Shown here in pieces: positions 7,221-13,707 of a stretch of 29,760 nt of DNA. Made by a program: the position numbers and the translations under genes. The stretch comes from a virus. The DNA is taken from positions 1 through 29,760 of the IMG/VR virus record IMGVR_UViG_3300034022_002171; one strand, given 5' to 3'. The notes below the pieces were generated by a model. It saw only the letters and a program-made list of their open reading frames with translations. It was not told the origin of the DNA and made no database searches. How positions within the stretch are numbered: position 1 is the first letter of the stretch; every line of letters begins with the position of its first letter.

Positions 7221-7346
7221 TCAGCGGTTGGGGAGAAGGATGAAAAGCGCGGCCAGCATGAGCAGGCTGATAAACCAGACGGCAGTCTGCTCACCCGTGG
7301 CAGGGTTCGCCGCCAGCAAGGCGCATAAGATAGAGTGGTAGGACAT
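7221..7346 (-). CDS. Tiny single-span membrane protein (41 aa)
   Basis: I take ATG 7346 as the start because it lies 4 bases after the upstream stop; the longer frame overlaps that gene. The product is 41 residues with one span, V-W-F-I-S-L-L-M-L-A-A-L-F-I-L-L, at about 24-38, and ends P-N-R. It sits directly before the two-span membrane protein, 5 bases apart. Function unknown. Confidence 0.6.
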   Translation of the reverse strand: MSYHSILCALLAANPATGEQTAVWFISLLMLAALFILLPNR

Positions 7347-7350
7347 GGTA

Positions 7351-7545
7351 TTAGGATAAACGGGTGGTGGGCGGATTGGCCAGGAGAGCCCAGTCAACGC
7401 GGGCTTGAGACGCCCAGAAGCGGGCACCTTCACGGTCGCCACGCTTGAGGGCGGTCAGGGCGCAGTCTTTGCAGCCGAGAAAGTTCAGACCCCGCTTCAG
7501 AAAAGCGATGCGGCCCGGGGTGACTTGGGGAACGTTCATGGTCAT
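7351..7545 (-). CDS. Hypothetical 64-residue protein
   Basis: The frame is open to 7596, but the first 17 codons would cross a strong hairpin and overlap the previous stop, so I prefer ATG 7545 (or 7539, three codons apart by an ATGACCATG start). The product is basic, with C-K-D-C and an Ala-rich helix (A-L-T-A-L-K-R-G-D-R-E-G-A-R-F-W-A). The pattern A-L-x-A-L-K-R-G-D-x-x-G-A-R resembles a TPR-like helix pair. Function unknown. Confidence 0.65.
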   Translation of the reverse strand: MTMNVPQVTPGRIAFLKRGLNFLGCKDCALTALKRGDREGARFWASQARVDWALLANPPTTRLS

Positions 7546-7560
7546 CAGTGGGGAAAGGGG

Positions 7561-7582
7561 CTCCGGGCCTTGCGGCCCGGAG
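7561..7582. other. Perfect 9-bp hairpin between two early genes
   Basis: CTCCGGGCC, a TTGC loop, and GGCCCGGAG form an uninterrupted 9-bp GC-rich stem in the gap between the coiled-coil gene (7590-8042) and the gene starting at 7545. No T-run follows it on either strand, so it is not a canonical intrinsic terminator. It may instead attenuate or protect the leftward mRNA. Confidence 0.6.
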
Positions 7583-7589
7583 CTGGGGT

Positions 7590-8042
7590 TTACCATTTGA
7601 GGTGCAGCCAGTTGCGAATCTGGCTCATGACCGGCAGCTTCATGGGGATGGCTTTGCGTGGGTCCAGCGGCAGGCGCAGATGCACGGCATCGGTCGTGGC
7701 CACGACGGCAGGCGTTTGAAAGCCTGTGGTGTGGTCGCGGATGTGGGCCGTCTTGGTCTCTTTGCAGTGCTGGCGTTCAGCCAGGCGTTGCTTGGATTCC
7801 ACCGCCAGCCGTGCTTCAGCTTCAAGCCATACCTGGGAGGCATGGTTGTGAAGCTTCAGGTTGGCGGCTTCGACTTCGGCTTCCAGTTGCTTGATCCGGG
7901 CCGCTTGCGCGTCCTCAACCGCAAGGTCAGGGAGCACAGCAGGGGCCGGAGTCCGCATGCGGCGCAGAGTCAGAGACGCAGCGGGCAGTTGGGAGCGCGT
8001 GGAGCGCAGAGGGCTTCTCAGGGTGATCGTGTTCGTTCTCAT
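7590..8042 (-). CDS. Hypothetical protein with central coiled coil (150 aa)
   Basis: A basic N-terminal end (residues 1-30, many Thr/Arg/Leu) leads into a long helical section at about 38-95 with heptad-like spacing (A-R-I-K-Q-L-E-A-E-V-E-A-A-N-L-K-L). The C-terminal part contains H-L-R-L-P-L-D-P-R-K-A-I-P-M-K-L and ends near W-L-H-L-K-W. No enzyme motif is visible. It lies early in the leftward operon. The leader CCCACACACGAAAC-ATG is of the same type as those of the first gene and MuB. Confidence 0.7.
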   Translation of the reverse strand: MRTNTITLRSPLRSTRSQLPAASLTLRRMRTPAPAVLPDLAVEDAQAARIKQLEAEVEAANLKLHNHASQVWLEAEARLAVESKQRLAERQHCKETKTAHIRDHTTGFQTPAVVATTDAVHLRLPLDPRKAIPMKLPVMSQIRNWLHLKW

Positions 8043-8092
8043 GTTTCGTGTGTGGGTCGTTGCGTTCTCCCCGGGGTCAGCGGGGAAAGGGA

Positions 8093-8305
8093 TCAGGCGG
8101 CGTTGGCGAAGAGATTGCGGAAGTGGAGTTGCAGGCCCTCGGCATCGCGGATGGCCTTGGCTAGATCCTGAGCGTTGCGGCTGGTCTCGGGATCTTGCTC
8201 AGCCGTAATCTGGGCAATGCCTTCGAAGACATCCGCACGCTCGACAGGCGGCAGGGATTCAGCACCACGGATGGCAGCGGCGATCAAAGGAGTGAGCAGC
8301 TTCAT
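8093..8305 (-). CDS. Small hypothetical protein after the Ner-like gene
   Basis: A 70-residue acidic helical protein starting at ATG 8305, which overlaps the TGA of the HTH gene (ATGA), so the two are translationally coupled. The sequence has two predicted helices around E-R-A-D-V-F-E-G-I-A-Q-I and R-N-A-Q-D-L-A-K-A-I-R-D-A. Coupling to the first early regulator suggests a helper or anti-repressor role, but the family is not known to me. Confidence 0.7.
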   Translation of the reverse strand: MKLLTPLIAAAIRGAESLPPVERADVFEGIAQITAEQDPETSRNAQDLAKAIRDAEGLQLHFRNLFANAA

Positions 8306-8502
8306 GCCAGTGCCTCCCGAATGCGTTTTTGGACGGCTGGCATCATCGTGGGATGATTGATGGCAATGCTCACCGTGTTACGAGCAAGCTCCAACTGGGA
8401 TGCCAGCTTTGTGACGCTCAGCTTCTTCCTCAGCAGGCGTGTCTTGGCCCACAATGTGAAATTGCCTTGCAAATGTTTGGTTTGTGACTTAGCGGTTGCC
8501 AT
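8302..8502 (-). CDS. Ner/Cro-like early HTH regulator
   Basis: The 66-residue protein is mostly one HTH: S-V-T-K-L-A-S-Q-L-E-L-A-R-N-T-V-S-I-A-I at about 29-48, with a basic start and a short helical end. Its position, first gene of the leftward early operon and divergent from the repressor by about 34 bases, is that of Ner in Mu and Cro in lambdoid phages. Those proteins shut down repressor and early transcription during lytic growth. This role is inferred from position and size. A TTTGTGAC motif occurs inside the gene and another overlaps its first codons. Confidence 0.85.
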   Translation of the reverse strand: MATAKSQTKHLQGNFTLWAKTRLLRKKLSVTKLASQLELARNTVSIAINHPTMMPAVQKRIREALA

Positions 8503-8621
8503 GTTCGGTCGCTATGTGTAACAAATCGTGCAAAGCATGCAAGAAGAAAATGACTCATTTGTGAACTTTCCTCAAAAATTAAGCACGCTTCGTGAACATT
8601 TAGGGCTGAATCAGTCACAAA
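8408..8621. promoter_or_regulatory. Cluster of TTTGTGA half-sites around the switch (candidate operators)
   Basis: TTTGTGAC occurs at 8408-8415 and 8481-8488, TTTGTGAA at 8558-8565, and GTCACAAA (the reverse complement) at 8614-8621. A degenerate TTCGTGAA lies at 8589-8596. Four exact or near-exact copies in 214 bases around the divergent start region is more than I would expect by chance and fits operator half-sites for the repressor or Ner-like protein. Two copies lie inside the repressor gene and one well inside the Ner-like gene. Confidence 0.35.
8496..8524 (+). promoter_or_regulatory. Candidate repressor promoter
   Basis: TTGCCA (8496-8501, five of six matches to the -35 consensus), a 17-base spacer, and TAACAA (8519-8524, a weak -10). 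Transcription would begin near 8531, only about six bases before ATG 8537, giving a nearly leaderless repressor mRNA like lambda cI from PRM. The -10 element is weak, so this is tentative. Confidence 0.3.
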
Positions 8622-9499
8622 TGGGGCAGCGTCTTGGCGTTTCACGTAACCTCGTGAGCATGATGGAGAACGAAGACCCGGGGCAAAACCGGCCTCCGTC
8701 CCGGGCGGTGAAGCTGCTTTTTGATCAGCTTTGGCAGTCCGCTTTTGGGCACGGAGCGAAAACTCCGACTGAATCGGAGTTTTCGGATAATCCGACTGAA
8801 TCGGATTTTCGGACCTGGGAAACCCTGGCTTCCTACAATACCGGCGGAAGAGCCAAACTGAAGCAGCTACGGGAGGCCAAGGGCCTGACCCCAAAGCAGC
8901 TCGCGGAGTTGGTGGGCTATTCTTTGGGCGTGTACCAGAACATCGAAGAGGGCCACTCCAACATGTCCCGCAAGATGGCGGAGAAAGTGGCCCAAGCTCT
9001 CGGCTGTGAGGTGGACGGTCTGCTCAATGGCAGTGATCACCCGCCCGCCAACGGCACACATCATGGCACGGTGGGCGAGACGCCAGACCTCAATATGCCG
9101 CCCGGGCAGAAAGCGCGCTTTGTGCCGCTGCTCTCCATGGCGCAGTGTGGGAGCATGATGGCCTACAATGATGACGCCTACGATCACAGCGGCTTCATTG
9201 CGCAAAACCCCAAAGACAGCAAAGCTTTCGCCGTCACGCTGGCCGGAGATTCCATGGTGCCCGACTTCCGCCCAGGGGATACCGCCATCATTTACCCTTC
9301 CACTGAGCCCCGCAATGGCACCGTGGTCATCGCCCGGTTGAATGAAGACAATGGCGGAGACGTGATGTTGAAGCTCTACCAAAAAGCCGGAAACTCCGTG
9401 ACCCTCTCCAGCTACAATCCCGCGTACCCACCCATGACTTTCCCACGCGACGCTTTCCTGTGGATCTATCCCGTCGCCAGTGTGACCCGAGTTTTATAA
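8537..9499 (+). CDS. Phage repressor with two HTH domains and S24 autoprotease
   Basis: A 320-residue regulator. An XRE-type HTH at about 12-60 (L-N-Q-S-Q-M-G-Q-R-L-G-V-S-R-N-L-V-S-M-M) is followed by a linker at 77-91 made of two copies of P-T-E-S-(E/D)-F, a second XRE-type HTH at about 105-163 (T-P-K-Q-L-A-E-L-V-G-Y-S-L-G-V-Y-Q-N-I-E), and a LexA/UmuD-type S24 domain at about 200-320. The serine is S239 in A-G-D-S-M-V-P-D, the lysine probably K289 in V-M-L-K-L-Y. Cleavage is likely at Cys204-Gly205, which lies 35 residues before the serine, the same spacing as in LexA. RecA-stimulated self-cleavage and prophage induction are inferred. ATG 8537 was preferred; GTG 8528 would add three residues. 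Confidence 0.93.
   Translation: MQEENDSFVNFPQKLSTLREHLGLNQSQMGQRLGVSRNLVSMMENEDPGQNRPPSRAVKLLFDQLWQSAFGHGAKTPTESEFSDNPTESDFRTWETLASYNTGGRAKLKQLREAKGLTPKQLAELVGYSLGVYQNIEEGHSNMSRKMAEKVAQALGCEVDGLLNGSDHPPANGTHHGTVGETPDLNMPPGQKARFVPLLSMAQCGSMMAYNDDAYDHSGFIAQNPKDSKAFAVTLAGDSMVPDFRPGDTAIIYPSTEPRNGTVVIARLNEDNGGDVMLKLYQKAGNSVTLSSYNPAYPPMTFPRDAFLWIYPVASVTRVL
8758..8813 (+). repeat. Tandem palindromic repeats (copies 2 and 3) in the repressor linker
   Basis: Copy 2 extends to a perfect 27-base palindrome (8758-8784: GAAAACTCCGA, loop CTGAA, TCGGAGTTTTC). Copy 3 is at 8789-8807 with 7-bp arms and the same loop. The unit TCCGACTGAATCGGA plus TTTTCGGA repeats with a 27-base period, so it stays in frame and encodes P-T-E-S-E-F-S-D-N then P-T-E-S-D-F. 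It lies exactly between the two HTH domains. Confidence 0.85.
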
Positions 9500-9520
9500 A
9501 ATACTTCTCCCTCCATCGTT

Positions 9521-10207
9521 ATGAAAGGCTGCTTTAAATTCGTCGTCATTCTTGCCGTGCTGATCATCGGCGCAAGTTTTGCCCGGTACCACTTGATGCT
9601 GACTCCCACGCAGAGGCAGGCTGAAAGGGAGCACGCTGCGCTGGTGGGAAAAGAAGAGACTCTCGCAGCGGAAGACGCAGCCAAAACGGCAGAGGCCCAG
9701 TTGGCAGTCAAGGCAGAGAAAAACAAGGACGATCAGGAGCGCGTCAACGCTTTGAAACCTGAGTTCATCACATGGCTGCAACGCAACGCAGGTGCAGAAA
9801 CAGCGCGCTTTAATGGGGACGTTCTCGAAGTAAAATTTACCCAGGCGTGGGCTTCCAAAGATGAGGCCAGGGTGAAGGCGGAATCTTTGGCTCATGCTTG
9901 GCGCCTACGCAGCGGTCTCACAGAAGCAGAATGCGCCATCTACTGGGGAAACGAGATCTACGCCAAAGGGGCGGATAGTGGGCCAGTTCCAGAAATTTAT
10001 CTGGCCAGGGTGATGGCTGAAACGATCCAAAAACAACAAGACAAAGATGCCGCCGCGCTGGTGGCGATGAAAGGCAAAACCTTCGCAGAGATCGAAGGTA
10101 CGCACGGAGCGGCGATCACGAAGAGCAAGGAAACGGGCTGGGCAGAGTTCCAGACCTTTCGCGCCCGGTTTGAGAATGGGAAAGTGGCTGAAGTGAGCGT
10201 GAAGTAA
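9521..10207 (+). CDS. Membrane-anchored protein next to the repressor
   Basis: A 228-residue protein with an N-terminal membrane anchor or uncleaved signal (residues 5-22: F-K-F-V-V-I-L-A-V-L-I-I-G-A-S-F-A), a long Ala/Glu/Lys helix at about 30-75 likely to form a coiled coil, and a mixed alpha/beta C-terminal half (W-L-Q-R-N-A-G-A-E-T-A-R-F, later V-A-E-V-S-V). No known domain recognised. It follows the repressor by 21 bases on the same strand, before the late genes, so it may be expressed from the repressor transcript in the lysogen. A role in superinfection exclusion or host fitness is a guess from position. Confidence 0.8.
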   Translation: MKGCFKFVVILAVLIIGASFARYHLMLTPTQRQAEREHAALVGKEETLAAEDAAKTAEAQLAVKAEKNKDDQERVNALKPEFITWLQRNAGAETARFNGDVLEVKFTQAWASKDEARVKAESLAHAWRLRSGLTEAECAIYWGNEIYAKGADSGPVPEIYLARVMAETIQKQQDKDAAALVAMKGKTFAEIEGTHGAAITKSKETGWAEFQTFRARFENGKVAEVSVK

Positions 10208-10260
10208 TCCTTCACCCCACGCCGCCGCGCGTCGCGTGAGGGTCGCGGCACTTTCGCGGC

Positions 10261-11331
10261 GTGTCCAAACTCACGCTCCACACCTTCCGCGTTTCCGCTA
10301 CTCCGCTTTATGCCGGTGGTGAGGCTCCGCCTTCGCGGCTGGTCGTGCTGCCCTGGGGGGTGAACAAATCCCGCCGGGGCGATTTCATTGTCGATGCCCT
10401 CACGGCCCAAGTTTTCGCGGAGAATCAGAACCGCAACCGCATCGACGGCAAAGTCGCGCTCGACTTTGAGCACAACACTTTGCCGGGCACTCCGGCTTAT
10501 GAATCGAGCAGCGAGCCAAGGCCTATTGCCGCCTGGGCGCTGTGCAGTGTCATTGAAGGCGAAGGCATCGTCTATGAAGACATCGAATGGACGCCCGATG
10601 GCTTGAGCGCCTGGGAGCGCAAGCTCTACCAAGACCTCAGCCCCGCACCAGTGCGTGGCAAGGATGGCAAAACCGTCATCGCCCTGCATTCCACCGCGCT
10701 CTGCCGCCATGGCGAGCTTGAAGGCTTAACCATCGACCACGCCGCCGCGCCGAAAGCCCTGGCCGCTTACTTTGATGCCCTCTCAGCCGACATCACCCTT
10801 CCAACATCCACGCCCCTCACTCCACCCATGAAACTGAAGCTCATCGCACTACTCGCCGCCCTCGGTGTCACTCTTGATCCGAACGCCGACGAAGCCACCA
10901 CCTCTGCCGCTCTCGACTCCGCCATGGGCAAGCTCAAGAAAGAAGAAACGCCTGCCGGTGAAGCCGAAGGCATGAGCGCGGAGATGAAAGGTTTCCGCAC
11001 CGAGATCGCCCAGGGCAAAAAAGAACTGGAGCAGGGACGCAAAGATCTGCTGATCACCAAGGCCACGCAGGAAGGCAAAGTGATCCCACTTTCCGCTGCG
11101 GGCATCGAAGCGACGCCGCTCTCCGCCCTGACCGAACTCGTCGGCAACCTCAAGCCCGGTGCGGTGCCTCTCAAAAAGAAGACCGTGGACGGCCAAGAGA
11201 TCACCGAAGACGCCGGCCAGCCGGAAGCCCTGAGCGCGGACGAGATCAAGATCATGCGCAATTGCGGCCTGAGCGAAGCCGAGATCGAGGCTGAAAAAGC
11301 CAAATCCAAACCGACTGCCACCGCCGCCTAA
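10261..11331 (+). CDS. Mu I-like prohead protease with C-terminal scaffold
   Basis: The 356-residue protein follows the Mu I family: R-L-V-V-L-P-W-G at about 26-33, the D-F-E-H segment at 68-71 (the conserved D-x-E-H of the family), then P-I-A-A-W-A, D-I-E-W-T-P-D-G at 107-114, and Y-Q-D-L-S-P-A-P. It processes the scaffold and matures proheads. From about residue 190 the protein is helical and charged with M-K-G-F-R-T-E-I-A-Q-G-K-K-E-L-E-Q, typical of the scaffold portion (Mu Z is the in-frame C-terminal product of I). The start is GTG 10261. A 120-base gap with no gene follows; I see only C-rich sequence there, leading into the next start. Confidence 0.88.
   Translation: MSKLTLHTFRVSATPLYAGGEAPPSRLVVLPWGVNKSRRGDFIVDALTAQVFAENQNRNRIDGKVALDFEHNTLPGTPAYESSSEPRPIAAWALCSVIEGEGIVYEDIEWTPDGLSAWERKLYQDLSPAPVRGKDGKTVIALHSTALCRHGELEGLTIDHAAAPKALAAYFDALSADITLPTSTPLTPPMKLKLIALLAALGVTLDPNADEATTSAALDSAMGKLKKEETPAGEAEGMSAEMKGFRTEIAQGKKELEQGRKDLLITKATQEGKVIPLSAAGIEATPLSALTELVGNLKPGAVPLKKKTVDGQEITEDAGQPEALSADEIKIMRNCGLSEAEIEAEKAKSKPTATAA
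10828..11331 (+). CDS. Possible internal scaffold product of the protease gene
   Basis: Met190 of the protease frame (ATG 10828) is preceded by CCCCTCACTCCACCC, which closely resembles the leader of the 13167 gene (TTCCTCACCCACCC). It marks the boundary between the protease domain and the scaffold-like helical part, at M-K-L-K-L-I-A-L-L-A-A-L-G. Translation from here would give a 167-residue scaffold, as in Mu where gene Z is nested in gene I. This rests on leader similarity and family precedent. Confidence 0.4.
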   Translation: MKLKLIALLAALGVTLDPNADEATTSAALDSAMGKLKKEETPAGEAEGMSAEMKGFRTEIAQGKKELEQGRKDLLITKATQEGKVIPLSAAGIEATPLSALTELVGNLKPGAVPLKKKTVDGQEITEDAGQPEALSADEIKIMRNCGLSEAEIEAEKAKSKPTATAA

Positions 11332-11450
11332 AAACCCCTCTTCCGCTGTCCTCACCTTTCCCGCACGCCTCAACGCGCCAAAACGCCCCCGCGAGGCCCC
11401 GCGAGCCCTCTCAGAAGCCAGTCCCCATCCCTTAACTCACCTCCTCCGCC

Positions 11451-12056
11451 ATGTCCGCCGCCACCGTCTCCCAGACCATTGATTCCCGCCAGGGCAAGAA
11501 GATCGCCTTTCTTGCCGCCTCTCTCACCGCCGTCAAACTGCTCGCAGGCGTCCTTTGGGCACGCACAGCGGCGGGATACATCACCCATGCCACAGATGCC
11601 ACCGGCCTGAAGGTCGTCGGCATCGGGGCCGAAGAAACCGACAACACCGATGGCGCCAGCGGTGCTCTCGATTGCGTCGTCGAAACCGGCATCTTCAAAC
11701 TGGCGAACAGCGGAAGCAATGCCGTGACCGATGCCCACATCGGCCTCGCCTGCTTCGTGGAAGACAATCAAACCGTCGCTTCCGTCGCGGGCACCTACAG
11801 TGTCGTGGCAGGTAGTGTGGTCAAAGTGGATTCGGACGGCGTCTGGGTCGCTGTGGGCGCTGAAAACGTCATCGAACCCGGTGCCGCGATCACCGCTCTG
11901 GCCGCGCTCACCAGCACGAATGGCGTCATGGCCGCTGCTGCTGACGATGCAGCGGTGAAAGTCGAAGGCGAGAAGATCGGCGACGATGTGCGCGCCGTTC
12001 ACGCCACCCTCACGGATGTCATCACCCGCCTGAAGGCCAAAGGCCTCCTCAAGTAA
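11451..12056 (+). CDS. Head decoration-like protein between protease and capsid protein
   Basis: The 201-residue protein has an Ala-rich N-terminal region and a beta-rich middle (V-V-G-I-G-A-E-E-T-D-N, F-K-L-A-N-S-G-S-N-A-V-T-D-A-H-I-G), followed by V-V-K-V-D-S-D-G-V-W-V-A-V-G and a helical end. This alternating beta/turn pattern and its position just before the capsid gene suggest a capsid decoration or cement protein. I cannot name the family firmly. Unlike the 13167 product it has no signal peptide. Confidence 0.8.
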   Translation: MSAATVSQTIDSRQGKKIAFLAASLTAVKLLAGVLWARTAAGYITHATDATGLKVVGIGAEETDNTDGASGALDCVVETGIFKLANSGSNAVTDAHIGLACFVEDNQTVASVAGTYSVVAGSVVKVDSDGVWVAVGAENVIEPGAAITALAALTSTNGVMAAAADDAAVKVEGEKIGDDVRAVHATLTDVITRLKAKGLLK

Positions 12057-12111
12057 ACCCTCTCCACATTCCGAAACGTCCACCCTTTAACTTTAACGCC
12101 ACCCCACTCCT

Positions 12112-13068
12112 ATGGAAGTCACCGCCGCCAATCTCGCTGGAATCAACAAGTCATTCCAGGCCAAGTTCAACACCGCACGGGCCGCTGTCACGGCCTTCTA
12201 CAAGCTCTTTTGCATGGAGTGCCCCAGCACCGCCGGCGAAAACGTTTATGGCTACCTGGCCGATCTCCCGCAGATCAGCAAAGTCACCAGTGAATACATC
12301 CGCAAGCGCCTGCAAACGCTGGGCTACCGCCTGACCAATGAGAAGTTCGGCGGCATCCTCGAAGTGAAGCGTGAAAGCATCGAGGACGATCAGTACGGCA
12401 TGTTTGGCAATGTGGCCTCCCAGTGGGGTGCCCGTGCCGCCCAGGTGCCTGACCTTGAGCTTCTCCAGCTTTTCGTGAACGCCTTCAGTGCCACCAAGGG
12501 CAAGGACTACACCGGCAGCGCCTTCTTCGCCGCCGGCAAGAAAGCCCACAGCAAAGCCACGGCCTTCACCAACTTGGACACCAAGAAGCTTTCGGCCGCG
12601 AACTTCCAGACGGCTTTGGCTGCCCTGGTGGAACGCAAGGATGCCGAAGGCGTGCCGCTCTTCCTCGGGCAGAACTCGCAGCAGCTTTACCTCGTGGTCA
12701 CCTCGGACGATCAGTCCCTCGCTGAAAGCATCGTGGCAGCCCAGTTCCTCGCGGGCGGTGCCAACAACACGAACTACAACAAGGCCAAGCTCGTCGTGCT
12801 GCCAGGTTTGAAGACCCTCGCGCAGACCAGCGCCGTCATCAATGATGCCGATGCCCTGCCATGGTTCCTGCTCGACTGCTCGCAGCCGGTGAAGCCGCTG
12901 ATCTATCAGCCCCGCACTGCCTTTGAGCTGACCCCAAGCTTCCAGCTCACCGGAGACCGTGTCTTCAATGAAGACGTGTTCCAGTGGAAAGCCCGTGGCC
13001 GCATGGCCCTCGGTTATGGACTGCCAGAGTACGCATTCGGTTCCACCGGTGCTGACGCTGCAGCATAA
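12112..13068 (+). CDS. Major capsid protein, Mu gpT-like
   Basis: The 318-residue protein matches the Mu-like gpT family: an N-terminal helix with I-N-K-S-F-Q-A-K-F-N, the Y-G-Y-L-A-D-L-P-Q segment, G-Y-R-L-T-N-E-K-F-G-G-I-L-E-V, and the highly conserved S-I-E-D-D-Q-Y-G-M-F near residue 95. The rest has the HK97-fold spine helix and beta strands, ending near A-L-G-Y-G. It forms the icosahedral shell. The leader is ACGCCACCCCACTCCT-ATG. It follows protease and decoration genes as in Mu-like head modules. Confidence 0.93.
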   Translation: MEVTAANLAGINKSFQAKFNTARAAVTAFYKLFCMECPSTAGENVYGYLADLPQISKVTSEYIRKRLQTLGYRLTNEKFGGILEVKRESIEDDQYGMFGNVASQWGARAAQVPDLELLQLFVNAFSATKGKDYTGSAFFAAGKKAHSKATAFTNLDTKKLSAANFQTALAALVERKDAEGVPLFLGQNSQQLYLVVTSDDQSLAESIVAAQFLAGGANNTNYNKAKLVVLPGLKTLAQTSAVINDADALPWFLLDCSQPVKPLIYQPRTAFELTPSFQLTGDRVFNEDVFQWKARGRMALGYGLPEYAFGSTGADAAA

Positions 13069-13100
13069 GCCGGAATCGTCTGAATCATTCCAATGCCATC

Positions 13101-13122
13101 GGCTGTGTCGAAAGACACGGCC
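13101..13122 (+). other. 9-bp hairpin with GAAA tetraloop after the capsid gene
   Basis: GGCTGTGTC, loop GAAA, GACACGGCC: a 9-bp stem with one G-U pair, capped by a stable GNRA tetraloop, 33 bases after the capsid stop. No U-run follows (CTTTGGC), so it may stabilise the capsid mRNA 3' end or partially terminate, rather than being a strong terminator. It is the only clear structure in the 98-base gap. Confidence 0.6.
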
Positions 13123-13166
13123 TTTGGCAGTACAGGCCAAGCCTTTCACCTCTTCCTCACCCACCC

Positions 13167-13661
13167 ATGAAATTCCCCTCGATCTCCCGTCTGCTGTTCG
13201 CCGTCTGCCTGCTGGCTTTGAGCCTGACACCGCCGTGCTTTGCCACGGATCTGACGATCACTTCAACCAGCGTCACGCCCGGAGCCAATGCGGTCATCCG
13301 CGAAGCCTTTGCAGGCGCGGCCATCACGGCGGGCAAAGTGGTGTACAAAAGCTCCACGGATGGCAAGCTCTACCTGGCCGATGGCGACAGTGCCACCGCC
13401 ACCGTGCGTGATGCCGTGGGCATCGCCATTGTCACCGGCGCCATTGGCTCCAAGATCGCCTACGTCATCGAAGACGATGATCTGACCATCGGAGCCACCG
13501 TCGCCAATGGCACCGTTTACGTCCTGAGCGCCACTGCGGGCGGCATTGCCCCGGTAGCCGATTTGACCACCGGCTGGTATCCCACCGTCATTGCCGTGGG
13601 GAAGTCGAGCACCAAGATCGCCTTCAAGGCCCGGCCTATCCGCAGTGCCACCGCGCTCTGA
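13167..13661 (+). CDS. DUF2190-like capsid cement protein with Sec signal peptide
   Basis: The mature part (from about residue 27) reads like the DUF2190/capsid cement family: I-T-A-G-K-V-V-Y-K near residue 53, D-A-V-G-I-A-I-V-T-G, then N-G-T-V-Y-V-L-S and G-W-Y-P-T-V-I-A-V-G-K. These proteins trim the capsid surface. Unusually, residues 1-26 form a textbook signal peptide: a basic start, the hydrophobic core L-L-F-A-V-C-L-L-A-L-S-L, then P-C-F-A followed by T-D. There is no later Met near the mature start, so the signal is not a start-codon error. Either the protein is exported, or the family call is wrong and it is a periplasmic protein. Confidence 0.75.
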   Translation: MKFPSISRLLFAVCLLALSLTPPCFATDLTITSTSVTPGANAVIREAFAGAAITAGKVVYKSSTDGKLYLADGDSATATVRDAVGIAIVTGAIGSKIAYVIEDDDLTIGATVANGTVYVLSATAGGIAPVADLTTGWYPTVIAVGKSSTKIAFKARPIRSATAL

Positions 13662-13707
13662 TCCTGCCTGAGTCTCAAGTTTCACGTTTCCAAACTGACC
13701 GCACGCC

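Noticed and set aside
7221-7346. Sortase-like N-P-A-T-G-E followed by a hydrophobic span and Arg
   Set aside because: The protein is only 41 residues with no signal peptide, and the other envelope genes point to a Gram-negative host, so the resemblance to an LPxTG signal is probably chance.
12151-13230. A 359-codon - strand frame
   Set aside because: Antisense shadow of the major capsid gene, whose family match is strong.
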